Assembly (NCBI GenBank): GCA_003427395.1
Contig: BFEA01000900.1
Location: forward strand, 10,960-48,436
From: Chara braunii
Lineage: Eukaryota; Streptophyta; Charophyceae; Charales; Characeae
Length of the DNA stretch: 37,477 nt
Direction of reading: 5' to 3'
The translations under genes and the position numbers were made by a program. A model generated the notes under the pieces. That model ran no database searches and was not told where the DNA came from. It saw only the letters and a program-made list of their open reading frames with translations. Below are positions 28,413 to 37,477 of this stretch, piece by piece; the first letter of the stretch is position 1, and each line of letters starts with the position of its first letter.

Positions 28413-29020
28413 CTAAAACGACACCGATACCATGGTTCCTAGTAACTTGCTAAGGGTGTCGTCGATCTCGGGCGAGGTTAGGATCGGGATTTGATACCGA
28501 AATTTCTTCTTGGCAGCGGTAACCTTGTCCGCAGGCTCCTCTTCCCTAGGCTTTCCATAGACTTTCTCTGGTTCCCTGGCCTCAGGCTCTGCCTGGGGTA
28601 CGGAGCTTCCAGCAACCTCCTCCATCACGGTGTCACAGATGATCCTCCTCCCGGCCGTCCCTGGCCGAGTAGTCGCGTTCACCCTATCACGTCCGTCGTT
28701 TTCCAAAATGAAGTTGACCTGCGGCCCGCGACCCCGAAGTTGATCCCAGATGATATCGACCACCGGCTCAGCTTCTACAGCTGTTATCTCTAGCCCATTG
28801 AGCATGATAACGGTTCGCCGCATCCCCCCTGGCGAGTTCCAATTTACCTGTTCTCCTTGTGGTCTGAATATCTCTCCCTTTAATGACCTGCTACATCTCC
28901 TTTTTAATATATCACGGTTGAGTTTTGGACATGCGCACACATAATGTTCCATCGAGGTGCAATACCTGCACTGCTCGTTAGTAGGATCCCTCCGTTCGAA
29001 CCCTCGATTGGCTACTCCTG
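28413..29020 (-). pseudogene. Nucleocapsid zinc knuckle and downstream segment (element 2)
   Basis: CRYCTSMEHYVCAC is a perfect C-x2-C-x4-H-x4-C zinc knuckle, the RNA-binding motif of retroelement gag. It is followed by about 165 residues of mixed composition (WNSPGGMRRTVIML and IIWDQLRGRGPQVNFIL) without a recognised fold. Its frame differs from the gag frame to the right, so a frameshift lies near 29030-29050. Confidence 0.85.
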
Positions 29021-29026
29021 ACGCAA

Positions 29027-30532
29027 CTACGGCTTCCTGGGAGGGAGGGCGGGTCGGGATACTTGCGCCTGCATAACCAGTAGCGCGCCCTCCATCCTTT
29101 CAATTTTGTTGTCGACTCCGTGCACCCATTCATGTAGACTTTCAATCCCCTTCTTTACCTTGTCGCCTGTCCTACCGGTCAGATCTATGACCTCCCCTTC
29201 CTTAAGCAAGGCCAATGTCTCGGTTACGACCGTCTTTTCGGCCAGATCCGTTACCGTACTGAAATCAACGTCTCTAGTGTTCACGAATTTGCTCGTCCGT
29301 TGGTAAGCCGACAGGATCTTGTCCTTGTCGAACTCGGAGAACTGTCTGAGGAAGTACTTACTCATTATTCGGTCCGTAACCCCTGGGATCCTTAGTGCTA
29401 CCAAAGTAAACTCCCGTAGGAAGTCATTGTACGTTGCGAAGTTCTTCCTCTAGACTGCCGCTAAACCGGCTTCTGTCGCCATCTTCTCTGCTGCCAGATA
29501 TTTTCTCATCATCACATCCCGGATTTCTTTCCAAGAGCGGTTCGCGGCCACAATGACCATTATGTCGCGCCGTAGGCTAAGTGACACATGCTATCCTAAG
29601 TGGTCCATTTTTTCTTCTTCTGTCCATTTCAGCAGCGCAACGAGGTTCTCATAATCAATCAGGAACTCCATGATGTTCGCCCCATCGAACGTCAACTTTT
29701 TCTTACCGTCTGCTAGGTAGCCCTGGTTTTTGTTCAGTGCTCGAGCGAAGGATGATACTATCTTCTTAAGGCCTCCCTCGGAGCTACTGGCCTCGCCTGC
29801 CATACTGATATCCGGTCCTTCCTTGCCGACCTTTTATCCTTCCCTAGTCTTTGCAGTTCCTTCCGGGTCGAACCGTCCCAACACCCTTTCCCTGAGGTTC
29901 CAGAGCCCTTCACACCCCCGCGTTACTGCCGGCGTAGTCGGCAGACGGCTAGCCCTACTATCTATGGCTGGCAGGTTTGTAGCTTTCTCTGCTTCCATCC
30001 CCGGAGAGTTATCTCTTTCTTTCCTCCTTTTGCTCGACATTTCCCCGCGGTCGCTACCCTTATCCCCTTGCCCATTTCCGCCTCGGTCGGTCCTCCTTTC
30101 GTCCCGCGGTTCTTCCTGCAGAGGGCCTTCTTCGTTCCCAGTCATCATTTCCTCGATCAATCTTGCCTTGTACTCCGCGGTCCTCTTTTCTATTTCTGCT
30201 AGTTTGCGCCTCGCATCCGTGACCCTTACTTTCTTTGTCACAGCTCTCTCTGAATTTCGGGGGCTTGTCCTATCCTTATTCCTGCCCTCCTTGGTTTCCT
30301 GAGTCCCTTACCTGGTTCCCCGGGCTTTCCCCGAGCTTTCCCCTGAGGAGATTTCCTTCCGGTTCCCTTTGGTACCATCCGGATTTATCGATTCTCTATC
30401 TTTCTGCCCTTCTTCGCTCTGCACGACATTGCCTCCTAGGCCTGGTCCTCCTTCGCTCTTACGGTTATCCGTCTCATCCTCCATTGCCATTTTGCTTAGT
30501 TCTGCATAAGCCAAAGAATTCCCAGGACACAC
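29027..30532 (-). pseudogene. Gag polyprotein (element 2)
   Basis: One frame spans about 30532 to 29027. It has in-frame stops near 30308 and 29833 (both TAA) and near 29590 and 29450 (both TAG in a CAG-like setting). Order: a charged N-terminal region (RKLAEIEKRTAEYKARLIEE), then MAGEASSSEGGLKKIVSSFA, KLTFDGANIMEFLIDYENLV and KYLAAEKMATEAGLAAV, then YNDFLREFTLVALRIPGV, followed by a coiled-coil-like stretch. The KLTFDG-type start of the capsid-like core is typical of plant Ty3 gag. The zinc knuckle follows in another frame. Confidence 0.75.
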
Positions 30533-30948
30533 GCAGCGCGAAACATTTAGTTTCCCGGCATCGTAGGCTTATCTTTATTCGGGAAATAGCCTTTTCCCTA
30601 TCTCCGTTTCCGGATTGCTTCCCTAAAAAGAAGCCACGACTGACCCTGCTGCCCTGTCGAGCTAAGGGCGTGATTTAGTTTCCTTTATCATAGGCTCGTT
30701 TAGAGTGTCCTTGCCTCGTCGGGCCGGTGCGTAGGAGCCCGAGTTAGGCATCCTGCTAGGGAAAGTTTCCCAAGCGGTATTTCTCTTTCCGACCTTTAAG
30801 GTCACGACAACCATTAGGAGTCTACCCCCCCCTTTTTGTTTTCTAGCGGGTTTTAATCACCAAGGGGTCGAGACCCCTTTCTTATTTCCATCGGCGAACT
30901 TCTGTACGTAGCGGACTACGATTTGCCCTATTGGCCCGCCTGCAGGTG

Positions 30949-31610
30949 CTAGTCTCTTTCTCGCCCTCGCGGCCCTTCCGGTTCGGTAGGCTCTTCAAAT
31001 AGTTGCGCCACCCCCGCTAGATAACTTTCTCCTATCTCGATTTTCCTTTGAGGTATGCGCTCACATCCCACCCAGTCTAGCCATGGCGCCCTAAACATCA
31101 GGATGTGGATGACTTCTAGTAACTCGTGGGCCCTGTTTTCCCAGAACGGCCCATGCTTCACAGGAACATCGTAGAACATCGCAATGGTCGGAGGGGGGAA
31201 GTGGTCTACCCACACTATCGCCAAGTCTGCCCGTTCCTGCGCCCTCGCGAGGCTCCCGAAGACGAGGTCTATCATAAAACGGGGAACTTGGCACCTAAGT
31301 GGTGTGGTTGGTGCCCCGAATTCCCTCCAACCACCCATTTCCACCCGGATAAGTAAGTCCACGTTTCTTCTACCCCGGACTGATTGTCCTATCCGCGTCA
31401 ACGCCCGGGCCGCCCTCCGAAAGACGGGAGCCAGCTCGTGGCCTTGCGCTATTCCTATCCCCAGCAAGTGTCACCCAGCCTCGGGGGAGGTACAGGACCC
31501 CGGTTACCTCTAAACTAGAGAATAGATCATCCCCCGGTCCCCGGTTGATTCTCATCCCCGTCCACCGACATTCTACCATGAAGGCGGTGTCTCTCCCCAA
31601 AGTTACGGCC
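30949..31610 (-). pseudogene. Novel-family copy delta, frameshifted
   Basis: C-terminal part 30949-31467 is open for 172 codons: VDLLIRVEMGGWREFG, PLRCQVPRFMIDLVFGSLAR, HGPFWENRAHELLEVIHILM, then IEIGESYLAGVAQLFEE. These align with copy alpha (IDVRVELGDRGSMR, MRCVLPPFLVEAVFGTRSR, IGPFEGNWADELTEILNCL, VAIGETFLEWVRELFYNEE). The N-terminal part lies in another frame at 31474-31600 (DTAFMVECRW, LEVTGVLYLP). The shift falls in a C5 run, followed by a TGA at 31471-31473. Function unknown. Probably a pseudogene unless recoded. Confidence 0.6.
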
Positions 31611-31989
31611 CGTCATTCTACGTGAAACCCCCGATAGTTGGAACTCGAGGGGAGGGATACTTCCCATCGCCCGTCGTTATTCCAGGGCGGTCTGGGGTAC
31701 CGGGGCTGACGTTCCATTGGCACACGGGGCTGGCATTCCATTCGCACACGTCCTGCTGCCATTGTTGCCTTGGTGATTCCCCTGCATAGTCCACATAGAA
31801 AGGGTTACAACCAATCCTTAGTAAACGTCCGCGTACTGCCCCCTTTACCCTTTGTGTTTTCATTTTTCTTCCCTGATCCCAACTATCCCTCCGTATCCCA
31901 GGAGCAGCAACCCCCTCCGGTTGTTCGTACAACCGGTAAAGGTCATCTATGTAGGTCGAGCCCCGACCTACTTCTCGCCGGATGACCCT

Positions 31990-32721
31990 CTACATAGCCT
32001 CATCACTTATTTGCGGAACTCCTGACCTAGTATTTACCGCCGCTCGTAGTATACAAAGCACTCCATGCCCCTGTTCGTCTTCAGAAGGCCCCATCTCTAA
32101 GAAGGCCCGGTAGTATTCCTGATACATTAATGCTTCGTCAAATTCAAGCCTAGTTATGGCGGCTACCGCCTGCTCCACTCGCTCTACGTCTCTCATTCGT
32201 CTTAGTAGAAAAGGTGGCAGGCTCATTCGTACGACCTCATTTGGTAACTCAAAGACCCTTACTGCGATGACTTTTACCTCAGCCGTCACGTCATCTCGTT
32301 CCGGGTCCGCGAACTCAAACCCCTCCCGCCAGGTTATTTGTCATGCTCCTTCAAACATTCGCACAGGGTCATCCCCGGAAGCCAAGGCAATCCCAAAGGT
32401 CCGCCATCCTTCTTCTGACAGGTGTAAGGATCCCGTCGCATGCACGCGCCCTGGGAGGTCCAAATTTATGCCCCCGAACTCTCCTCTCTCACGCCATTCT
32501 AGCTCTACTACTAGGTACACCGTGTCTTCCACCAGTTCTACCCTCACCCAGTCCATTACCGGGTTACTTACCACGTTTCTTGTTGGTAGGCTTATTTCGA
32601 CCCTGCCCCCCGATGCCCTTGGTGGTAGGATCCCGCGAGGCCTATCCTCCCAGAACGTCATTCGCCGGGCCATCTTGCAATGTCTCCTTTCCGACTTCCT
32701 TAGTCCGATTGCTGCACCCAC
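31990..32721 (-). pseudogene. Novel-family copy gamma, one internal stop
   Basis: N-terminal part 32341-32721 (126 codons) contains MARRMTFWEDRPRGILPP, TVYLVVELEW and GRVHATGSLHLSEEGWRTFG. After a TGA at 32341-32343 the same frame continues for about 117 codons through WREGFEFADPE and MSLPPFLLRRMRDVERVEQA to EYYRAFLEMGPSEDEQGHGV. It follows the order of copy alpha. The C-terminal IGE-x-L segment is lost or diverged. No known domain. Confidence 0.6.
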
Positions 32722-32971
32722 CGAGATTCCATGCCTTTCGTGCTTTAGTCTTTCAACACTCCTTACCTATCGTATATTGGTTCTTGCTGCCACCCCTGTC
32801 CCATACACGTACAAGTCTTCCTCTCCTTTTTGGTGTTGCTACCTTCCTTGTTTCGACCCCCTCGCATCCCCTGCTAACTAATGTACACGCCCCCTTTTCT
32901 TATGCTACATCCCGATTCACCTGCGTCCTCCATACTCCGACCTCCCCGCGGTGTCCGATTTTCGGGTCCCT

Positions 32972-33727
32972 CTAATCGAACCACAGTACCTCAAACAGCA
33001 TAAAGACATCGTCCACATAGGATGGTGAGGCCGCGGCCTCCCGGCTAACTATGGCGTCCCAAGCTTCCGCGTCTACCTCTAGGCGGTCGTACTTACCTAT
33101 CCTCAGAATGGTGATGACTTCACTGGCTTTATCGTCGTAGAAGGGCCTATATTTGAAGGACATCCTATACAATTCCTCGGTCAGCCAGGCACATTCTATG
33201 TGTACCTCCCTCATGGAGTCGGCCACGCCTGCTATGTGCTCGAATCCCCCGAACCAGTCGACCAGGAACTCGGGGACCCACGCCGTTGTGCGCAGGCAAG
33301 GAGGCTTGAGTTCCCTCCATCCTTCCATCACAACCCTGCTACTAACTTTGTCCCACCCCTCATTGGCGAACCTCTTGCCTTCCTTTCGGGTTCGCGCCTC
33401 AACATCCCCTAGAAGCCACATTGGATCATGTCCCATGGCTGAAGTAGTGCAAAATAAGTGTCACCCCTCTTCGGAAAGAACCATCGTTCCGACCGACTCC
33501 ACTTTGCCCTCTGCTATCTCGTCCCAACCTTCCTCTTCCCTTATTGGGTTCCAAATCCGCTCTATCCATACATACGATAATTCTCGGGCAACCTCAAACC
33601 CCACCCAGTTGCAAGTGGTCCCCCTCCACTCGTTTTCCGTTGGTATAGGCATTTTTATCCCTCCCCTGAGTCGCCTTGGTTCCCATCCCTTGAAGGTATA
33701 TTCCATTATCATTTTCTCTCTAATCAT
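32972..33727 (-). pseudogene. Novel-family copy beta, one internal stop
   Basis: A single 251-codon frame interrupted only by a TGA at 33461-33463. Before it: MEYTFKGWEPRRLRGGIKMP, LSYVWIERIW and KVESVGTMVLSEEG. After it: HDPMWLLGDVEART, VVMEGWRELK, WVPEFLVDWFGGFEHIAGVA, YRMSFKYRPFYDDKASEVIT and VDDVFMLFE. It aligns along its full length with alpha. The TGA lies where gamma has a Trp codon. Confidence 0.65.
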
Positions 33728-33794
33728 CTTTCCTCCTCTTGCACAACATCAGGCCACCCGTTTCCCCTAGGTCAAGTCACCCTTCTTAGAAGTT

Positions 33795-34598
33795 TCAGTC
33801 CTCTATCTCATCATCTTTGTCCTCATCACTGAAGTCGTCCTCTTCGTTGTAGAATAACTCCCTCACCCATTCCAGAAATGTCTCCCCTATTGCTACATTT
33901 CTATAGACTGTCTCCCAATATACGGAGCTAGAGACAAAGACATTGTCTATGCTAAGACAGTTTAGTATCTCGGTCAGCTCGTCCGCCCAGTTCCCCTCAA
34001 ACGGCCCAATTTCCACTGACAACCTAAATAAGTTTTGCCTAGCGTATTGGTATAGTCCGAGGTTCATCATGGACTGGCATATCCGCACTAGCCGACTCCG
34101 GGTTCCAAAAACAGCCTCCACGAGGAAGGGAGGCAGCACACATCGCATGGTTCTGACGGGTCGCCTCATGCTCCCTCTATCCCCAAGTTCCACCCGCACG
34201 TCTATCCTTTCCATTTCCATTTCCCTCCGCTGATACGCAACCCACACAATCTCCACTTCTGCCTTCCTAAACAGCTCGTCCGGCGTATTTCCAAGTGCCA
34301 ATTCTATGACCATAGCATTCTCCCCATCTTGTGACAAGTAGACCCACCCCCGGGCTTCCACTGTCCCTCGGAATTTCAAATCCATTAAGCTTGGCGACAA
34401 CCTTGTCAAGCGGACATTAGTCCATACTGTCTCTATCCAAAGAAACGCGTCCTCCCCTTCCAGCATTGTCGTTTGATACGCTGGTTCAAAGTCCGTCCAC
34501 GCTCCATCTTCCGGGAGGACGACCAATACCCCATCCTTTACATCTACTGACATTTTCGGGCCGCTGGTATAGATCGGGGAAGGCAACCATCGCGTCAT
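33795..34598 (-). CDS. Novel-family copy alpha, intact 267-residue protein
   Basis: The only uninterrupted member of a four-copy array. Visible landmarks: FLWIETVWTNVR (residues ~52-63), KFRGTVEARGWVYLSQDGE (~75-93), IDVRVELGDRGSMR (~132-145), MRCVLPPFLVEAVFGTRSR (~151-169), FRLSVEIGPFEGNWADELTE (~190-209) and IGETFLEWVRELFYNEEDD (~233-251), then an acidic tail ending DEIED. No signal peptide, membrane segment or zinc motif is seen. I recognise no family. It is on the same strand as gag-pol of element 2, 4 kb upstream of gag. It may be an accessory ORF of that element, like the ORF upstream of gag in Ogre elements, or a host gene family. The start at 34598 is the first ATG of the frame. Confidence 0.55.
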   Translation of the reverse strand: MTRWLPSPIYTSGPKMSVDVKDGVLVVLPEDGAWTDFEPAYQTTMLEGEDAFLWIETVWTNVRLTRLSPSLMDLKFRGTVEARGWVYLSQDGENAMVIELALGNTPDELFRKAEVEIVWVAYQRREMEMERIDVRVELGDRGSMRRPVRTMRCVLPPFLVEAVFGTRSRLVRICQSMMNLGLYQYARQNLFRLSVEIGPFEGNWADELTEILNCLSIDNVFVSSSVYWETVYRNVAIGETFLEWVRELFYNEEDDFSDEDKDDEIED

Positions 34599-34599
34599 C

Positions 34600-36107
34600 T
34601 TGTTTCAGCACCCGACCCCTGTTTTCATAAAAGAGTATCAACCGGTCCTTCTGACCAGGTCAACCCTTGCCCTAGATGAGAATTATTTCAGACCCCTCAT
34701 CAAGGTCTCCCTAATTTACCTTCCCATTCCTAAGTACCTCCTTCCCATGATACCTTCGGTCGACCATCCATTTCCCCACATTCTTTCTCTTGGTTCCATT
34801 CCCGCTGACTTCTATCCTCCTTCCTTTCGATCATCTCTCACTCGTGAAGACTTAGATGGGGGGAGGGGAATAAACTTAGAAATATGCCCTTCCAACAATC
34901 CATGCTCAATCAATCCTTACGGAGGGGGGAACACAAAAAAAATCAGGCAATCTCACGTACGGGGCGGTCATCTCCTCACCGGCCATCCTCAATATGGTCT
35001 CTCCGCTGGTACTATTGGTAAATTTTTATCCCATACCTCAAGCGCAGCTCAACTGTCGCGAGCGCGGTACCCACGCTCCGGCAAGGCGTTAACCCTTTCC
35101 TTGTACCCAGAATACCCCATCCCGTCTTGCCGCTCTTGCACATCCATACTGACACCGAGGGTTACCCCGTGTGCCTAAGTACAAGGACAAAAGTCAGCCG
35201 TCCGGGCATTCACTTCCATCGGTCCGATAAGAATCAGCCTTTCCCAAACCATGCTACGAGAAGCTACTAATCGTCTCCGAGGCTCCGTCTATGCCCACAT
35301 GCAGTGGTACTCCCCCCCGCCAGCCAACAGGCTAAGCTCCGCCGAAGGGGACGTTTCACACCCCGCCCGGCAGATCATCGAGTCAAATCTCATCACCGCT
35401 CGAACGAGACTAATACTAATCACCCGGCGTGACAAACTCCCGTCCGACAGCTCGGTGGCCTGACCTCCACATACGAACACACGGCAGCCTACAAAAATAG
35501 AGCGACGTTTGGCAACCCGCACCGGCCGGTGCAAACCAATCCTTTCCTTTTGAAAGCGAGGACGCTCGAATCCCATCATGCAAACACAAGTCCCAAGTGG
35601 GACACATAGAATACAAGTGTTTTTCCCTTTATGCTCTCAGCGCATCCTACCCATAACTCACAATTTTCTCTCAGGGCAATGAGTGTTACTCCCCCTATTT
35701 TCATACATAGTGGTTGGTTCCTTCTCATGAGAGTCTTCAAAGGTGAGCTAGTTTTCCTTGGAGTCCAGCAACTCCCTTCATTTCCTTTCTCTTCACTTGT
35801 CTGTATTTTCATAGGGCGAGATTGTTCCTTCTCGATGACCCGTTGTGTTCATGTTGGTTCCTTCAAGCATTTCAAAAAAGAAGTGCAAAGTGCAGCCCGC
35901 TGGGCTCAAAGAAGAGGAGAGGAGGGCACCCATTCGGTCGGATCACTCCGCCTTGGGATTTTCATCGGATCCCGGCCGAAGCCGAAGGTCCAACCGCCTG
36001 CCAGGTAACCGGAGCCCTTCTTTCATATGAAGAGGAAGGGTCGACCTGCGACTTGCCCAAAGCTTCCCCGGACTGACGAGCACCAGCACCGGACGAAGGG
36101 GGGCTAG
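34600..36107. other. Unassigned sequence
   Basis: If element 2 extends this far, its 5' LTR and primer-binding site should lie here, but I could not find either. The open frames of 60-190 codons lack recognisable domains. Confidence 0.5.
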
Positions 36108-36156
36108 AGTCATTCCACAAGGGAACGACTGATCAAGTACATAGCATGCATGCTAT
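36108..36156. repeat. Imperfect hairpin and 16-bp palindrome
   Basis: AGTCATTCC (36108-36116) faces GGAACGACT (36122-36130) with a single A-C mismatch and the 5-nt loop ACAAG. ATAGCATGCATGCTAT at 36141-36156 is a perfect palindrome. Confidence 0.7.
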
Positions 36157-36446
36157 ACCTTTAGGTCTGGCCATGCCATGCGCCCAGCAACTCTCAAATC
36201 TGATTTCTCACAAAGGAAAGAGCAAACACAAGTTCATTTTCCTTATCTTGGGTTGTGTACATGTCCATGAGGAGGGCGCCCCCTTCGAAATCGCAAGGGT
36301 CAGTTTAACCCTTGCCCGTCACCTTTACCATTTTTGTAAGGCCAGACCCCGGTAGACTTTCGAGCCTTAGTCGACCTCACTGTGGGTCCCAGTTGGCTCA
36401 GCCCGCCCACACTCATGCTCAGGGCGCGGGCCATTCGTCCCAGGGT

Positions 36447-36481
36447 CACCCCCATCTAGTGCTTTGAGATGGATGGGGGTG
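36447..36481. repeat. 10-bp perfect hairpin
   Basis: CACCCCCATC (36447-36456) and GATGGGGGTG (36472-36481) are perfect reverse complements around a 15-nt loop. GGCC lies on both sides (near 36429 and 36482), so the structure may extend. It ends 28 bp before the tRNA-Ala-like segment. Confidence 0.85.
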
Positions 36482-36509
36482 GGCCGTTGCGCGAGAGAGC
36501 TTTGACATT

Positions 36510-36579
36510 GGGGATGTAGCTCAGCCCTCATGCCGGGTGGTATTCTCGCTGGTCATTCCATAGCGCCGATTTTTTTTTT
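36510..36579 (+). other. tRNA-Ala-like fragment with T10 run
   Basis: GGGGATGTAGCTCAG at 36510-36524 is identical to the acceptor/D-arm start of plant tRNA-Ala and includes a Pol III A-box core. The rest does not fold as a tRNA: no anticodon arm and no proper T-arm. GGTCATTCC at 36551-36559 weakly resembles a B box, and a T10 run at 36570-36579 could end Pol III transcription. A tRNA-derived SINE head or a truncated tRNA pseudogene are both possible. Chance similarity cannot be excluded. Confidence 0.4.
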
Positions 36580-36599
36580 GATTTTTTGTTGTGTTACCA

Positions 36600-37330
36600 A
36601 GCAATTTACTCCTTCCAATACGCAGGCAGTCCAAGGGTTCTTTGAGAGTCTTTTTTCCTTCGTGCGCAGGCTAAGCATCATCCTTAGGCCGCACACCGTT
36701 TCCCTAAACCTTGTGTACCCACGGCGTCATCGGGGTGCGGCGAAGCCGTCTTACCCCTCGCCTCTACGCCCCGGTTGGGCCTCATGCATCTTAATCAACT
36801 TCATTGTCGCAGACCCCTTAGTCTCTTTGGGGCCTTTACATGCATGCACACATACCATCACCTTTCCCTTGGCAAGATCGCACTTCGTTTTTTTTATTCT
36901 ACCTTCCAATTTTCAACAGCAAAATTCATTTTCATGGGTTGGTTTTATGCTAGGGTCCCGTATCCCCTTTGTCCCTCTTCCCTTTCCCTCTTAGTGCCCG
37001 GTTCCTCCCGGCCCCATCCCGCTTAAGGCATCCTTAGCCCTCACTCACCTGCGCAATCCCACACAAGGCAACGATCCATACAAATCCCCCGTTGGGGGTC
37101 AACACATAGCCCTTTCGCCATGCCTATCCTTTTCATGCTCTTTGGCTGTTCTTTGTTCCCTTTCCTTGCTCAATCAGCCCATCCTCTTCTCATAGTCATG
37201 CAGTCGGGGAAATGGTTGAGTCAATCTGACCTTGCTTACTATTTCACTTTCTCCGGATCTCGTCCTTTCTCGCTCTCCCAACGTCCTTTTCCTTTGCCTT
37301 CTTGGTGGCACAAGGTACCAGCTACCCTCC
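36600..37330. other. Unassigned sequence
   Basis: Pyrimidine-rich sequence without a recognisable gene, RNA or repeat. The 154-codon frame at 36530-36994 shows no domain. Confidence 0.5.
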
Positions 37331-37347
37331 CCTTGCCCTCTTTCTCC

Positions 37348-37477
37348 ACCAAGTGAGGTCTGATCTTTTCTTACCGTTCACACCCTGGCAATGTACCAAG
37401 TGAGGGGAGAGGGGTTAGTCATATGTCAAGTGAGGGGAACAGAGAGAAAGGAAAGTGAACGAGGGGAGAAAGAGTGG
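37348..37477. repeat. Short AAGTGAGG repeats, purine-rich
   Basis: AAGTGAGG recurs at about 37350, 37399 and 37428, within sequence that becomes purine-rich to the window edge. It may be the start of a longer repeat beyond the window. Confidence 0.5.

Larger units (their letters stand above)
21853..30532 (-). mobile_element. Element 2: Ty3/gypsy retrotransposon, decayed
   Basis: Minus-strand order, right to left: gag, CCHC zinc knuckle, protease, pre-RT, RT, RNase H, spacer, HHCC and DDE integrase, integrase C-terminus. Frames are interrupted by at least six stops, several frameshifts, one large RT deletion, a MITE-like and a hAT-like insertion and a 150-bp repeat. It is closely enough related to element 1 that missing parts can be judged by comparison. 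The extent is set by coding similarity only. LTRs, primer-binding site and polypurine tract were not found. Four related ORFs lie upstream of gag (30949-34598) and may belong to it. Confidence 0.85.

Noticed and set aside
28985-29010. GTTCGAACCC block resembling a tRNA B box
   Set aside because: It lies within the gag zinc-knuckle coding frame, with no A box or tRNA fold around it.
29730-30302. 190-codon plus-strand frame
   Set aside because: Antisense shadow of the gag frame, which has recognisable protein features on the minus strand.
32156-32975. Plus-strand frames of 241 and 210 codons
   Set aside because: Shadows opposite copy gamma. The minus-strand reading aligns with the three paralogues, and the plus-strand one has no support.
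900-37477. LTRs, primer-binding sites and polypurine tracts for either Ty3 element
   Set aside because: I looked for long direct repeats and TGG-starting primer sites flanking the coding regions and could not support any by eye. A dot-plot or LTR finder is needed.

Overview
The window looks like nuclear, gene-poor, repeat-dominated DNA from a green-lineage eukaryote. Evidence: two decayed chromosomal Ty3/gypsy-type polyproteins, large satellite arrays, a hAT insertion, and U6 snRNA-derived copies whose 5' end resembles the plant U6 5' stem rather than the animal one. A charophyte-like alga (Chara type) is my best guess from the style of the Ty3 proteins. That is inference, not something the sequence proves. 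I recognise no ordinary host protein-coding gene.

Layout, left to right. 1-900: microsatellites and a snRNA-type USE/TATA motif. 1371-1925: a ~245-bp tandem repeat. 2164-2926: an array of about eleven short hairpins that share one loop but have different, self-complementary stems. 3.2-5.2 kb: unassigned, with a few more small hairpins. 5.2-6.2 kb: a cluster of minus-strand U6-related copies, two well conserved. 6.2-8.2 kb: unassigned. 8226-11357: a minus-strand Ty3/gypsy pol remnant (element 1: pre-RT, RT, RNase H, integrase), ending abruptly at a satellite. 11358-15003: two tandem satellite families, both with ~91-bp periods. 15008-15314: a purine-rich tract. 15.7-18.0 kb: a field of unusually many perfect short hairpins. 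18.2-20.8 kb: three different short tandem repeats.

21853-30532 holds a second, more complete Ty3/gypsy element on the minus strand (element 2). Read right to left it encodes gag, a CCHC zinc knuckle, aspartic protease, RT, RNase H, HHCC integrase and a GPY/F-type integrase tail. It is broken by stop codons, frameshifts, a ~100-residue RT deletion, a 163-bp MITE-like insertion with a 10-bp target duplication, a 150-bp repeat, and a hAT-type element with clear 8-bp target duplications. Many stops look like CAG to TAG changes, as expected if methylated cytosines had decayed.

30949-34598, upstream of gag and on the same strand, carries four tandem, mutually related copies of a ~250-residue protein family that I do not recognise. 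One copy (33795-34598) is an uninterrupted 267-codon frame. The other three are broken, and two of them share a TGA at the same aligned position. The position recalls the extra ORF upstream of gag in Ogre-type plant retrotransposons, but I cannot show homology. The right end is unassigned apart from hairpins and a short tRNA-Ala-like segment with a T10 run.

The two strongest candidates for something undescribed are the shared-loop, variable-stem hairpin array (2.16-2.93 kb) and the four-copy protein family (30.9-34.6 kb). The U6-derived cluster is third.
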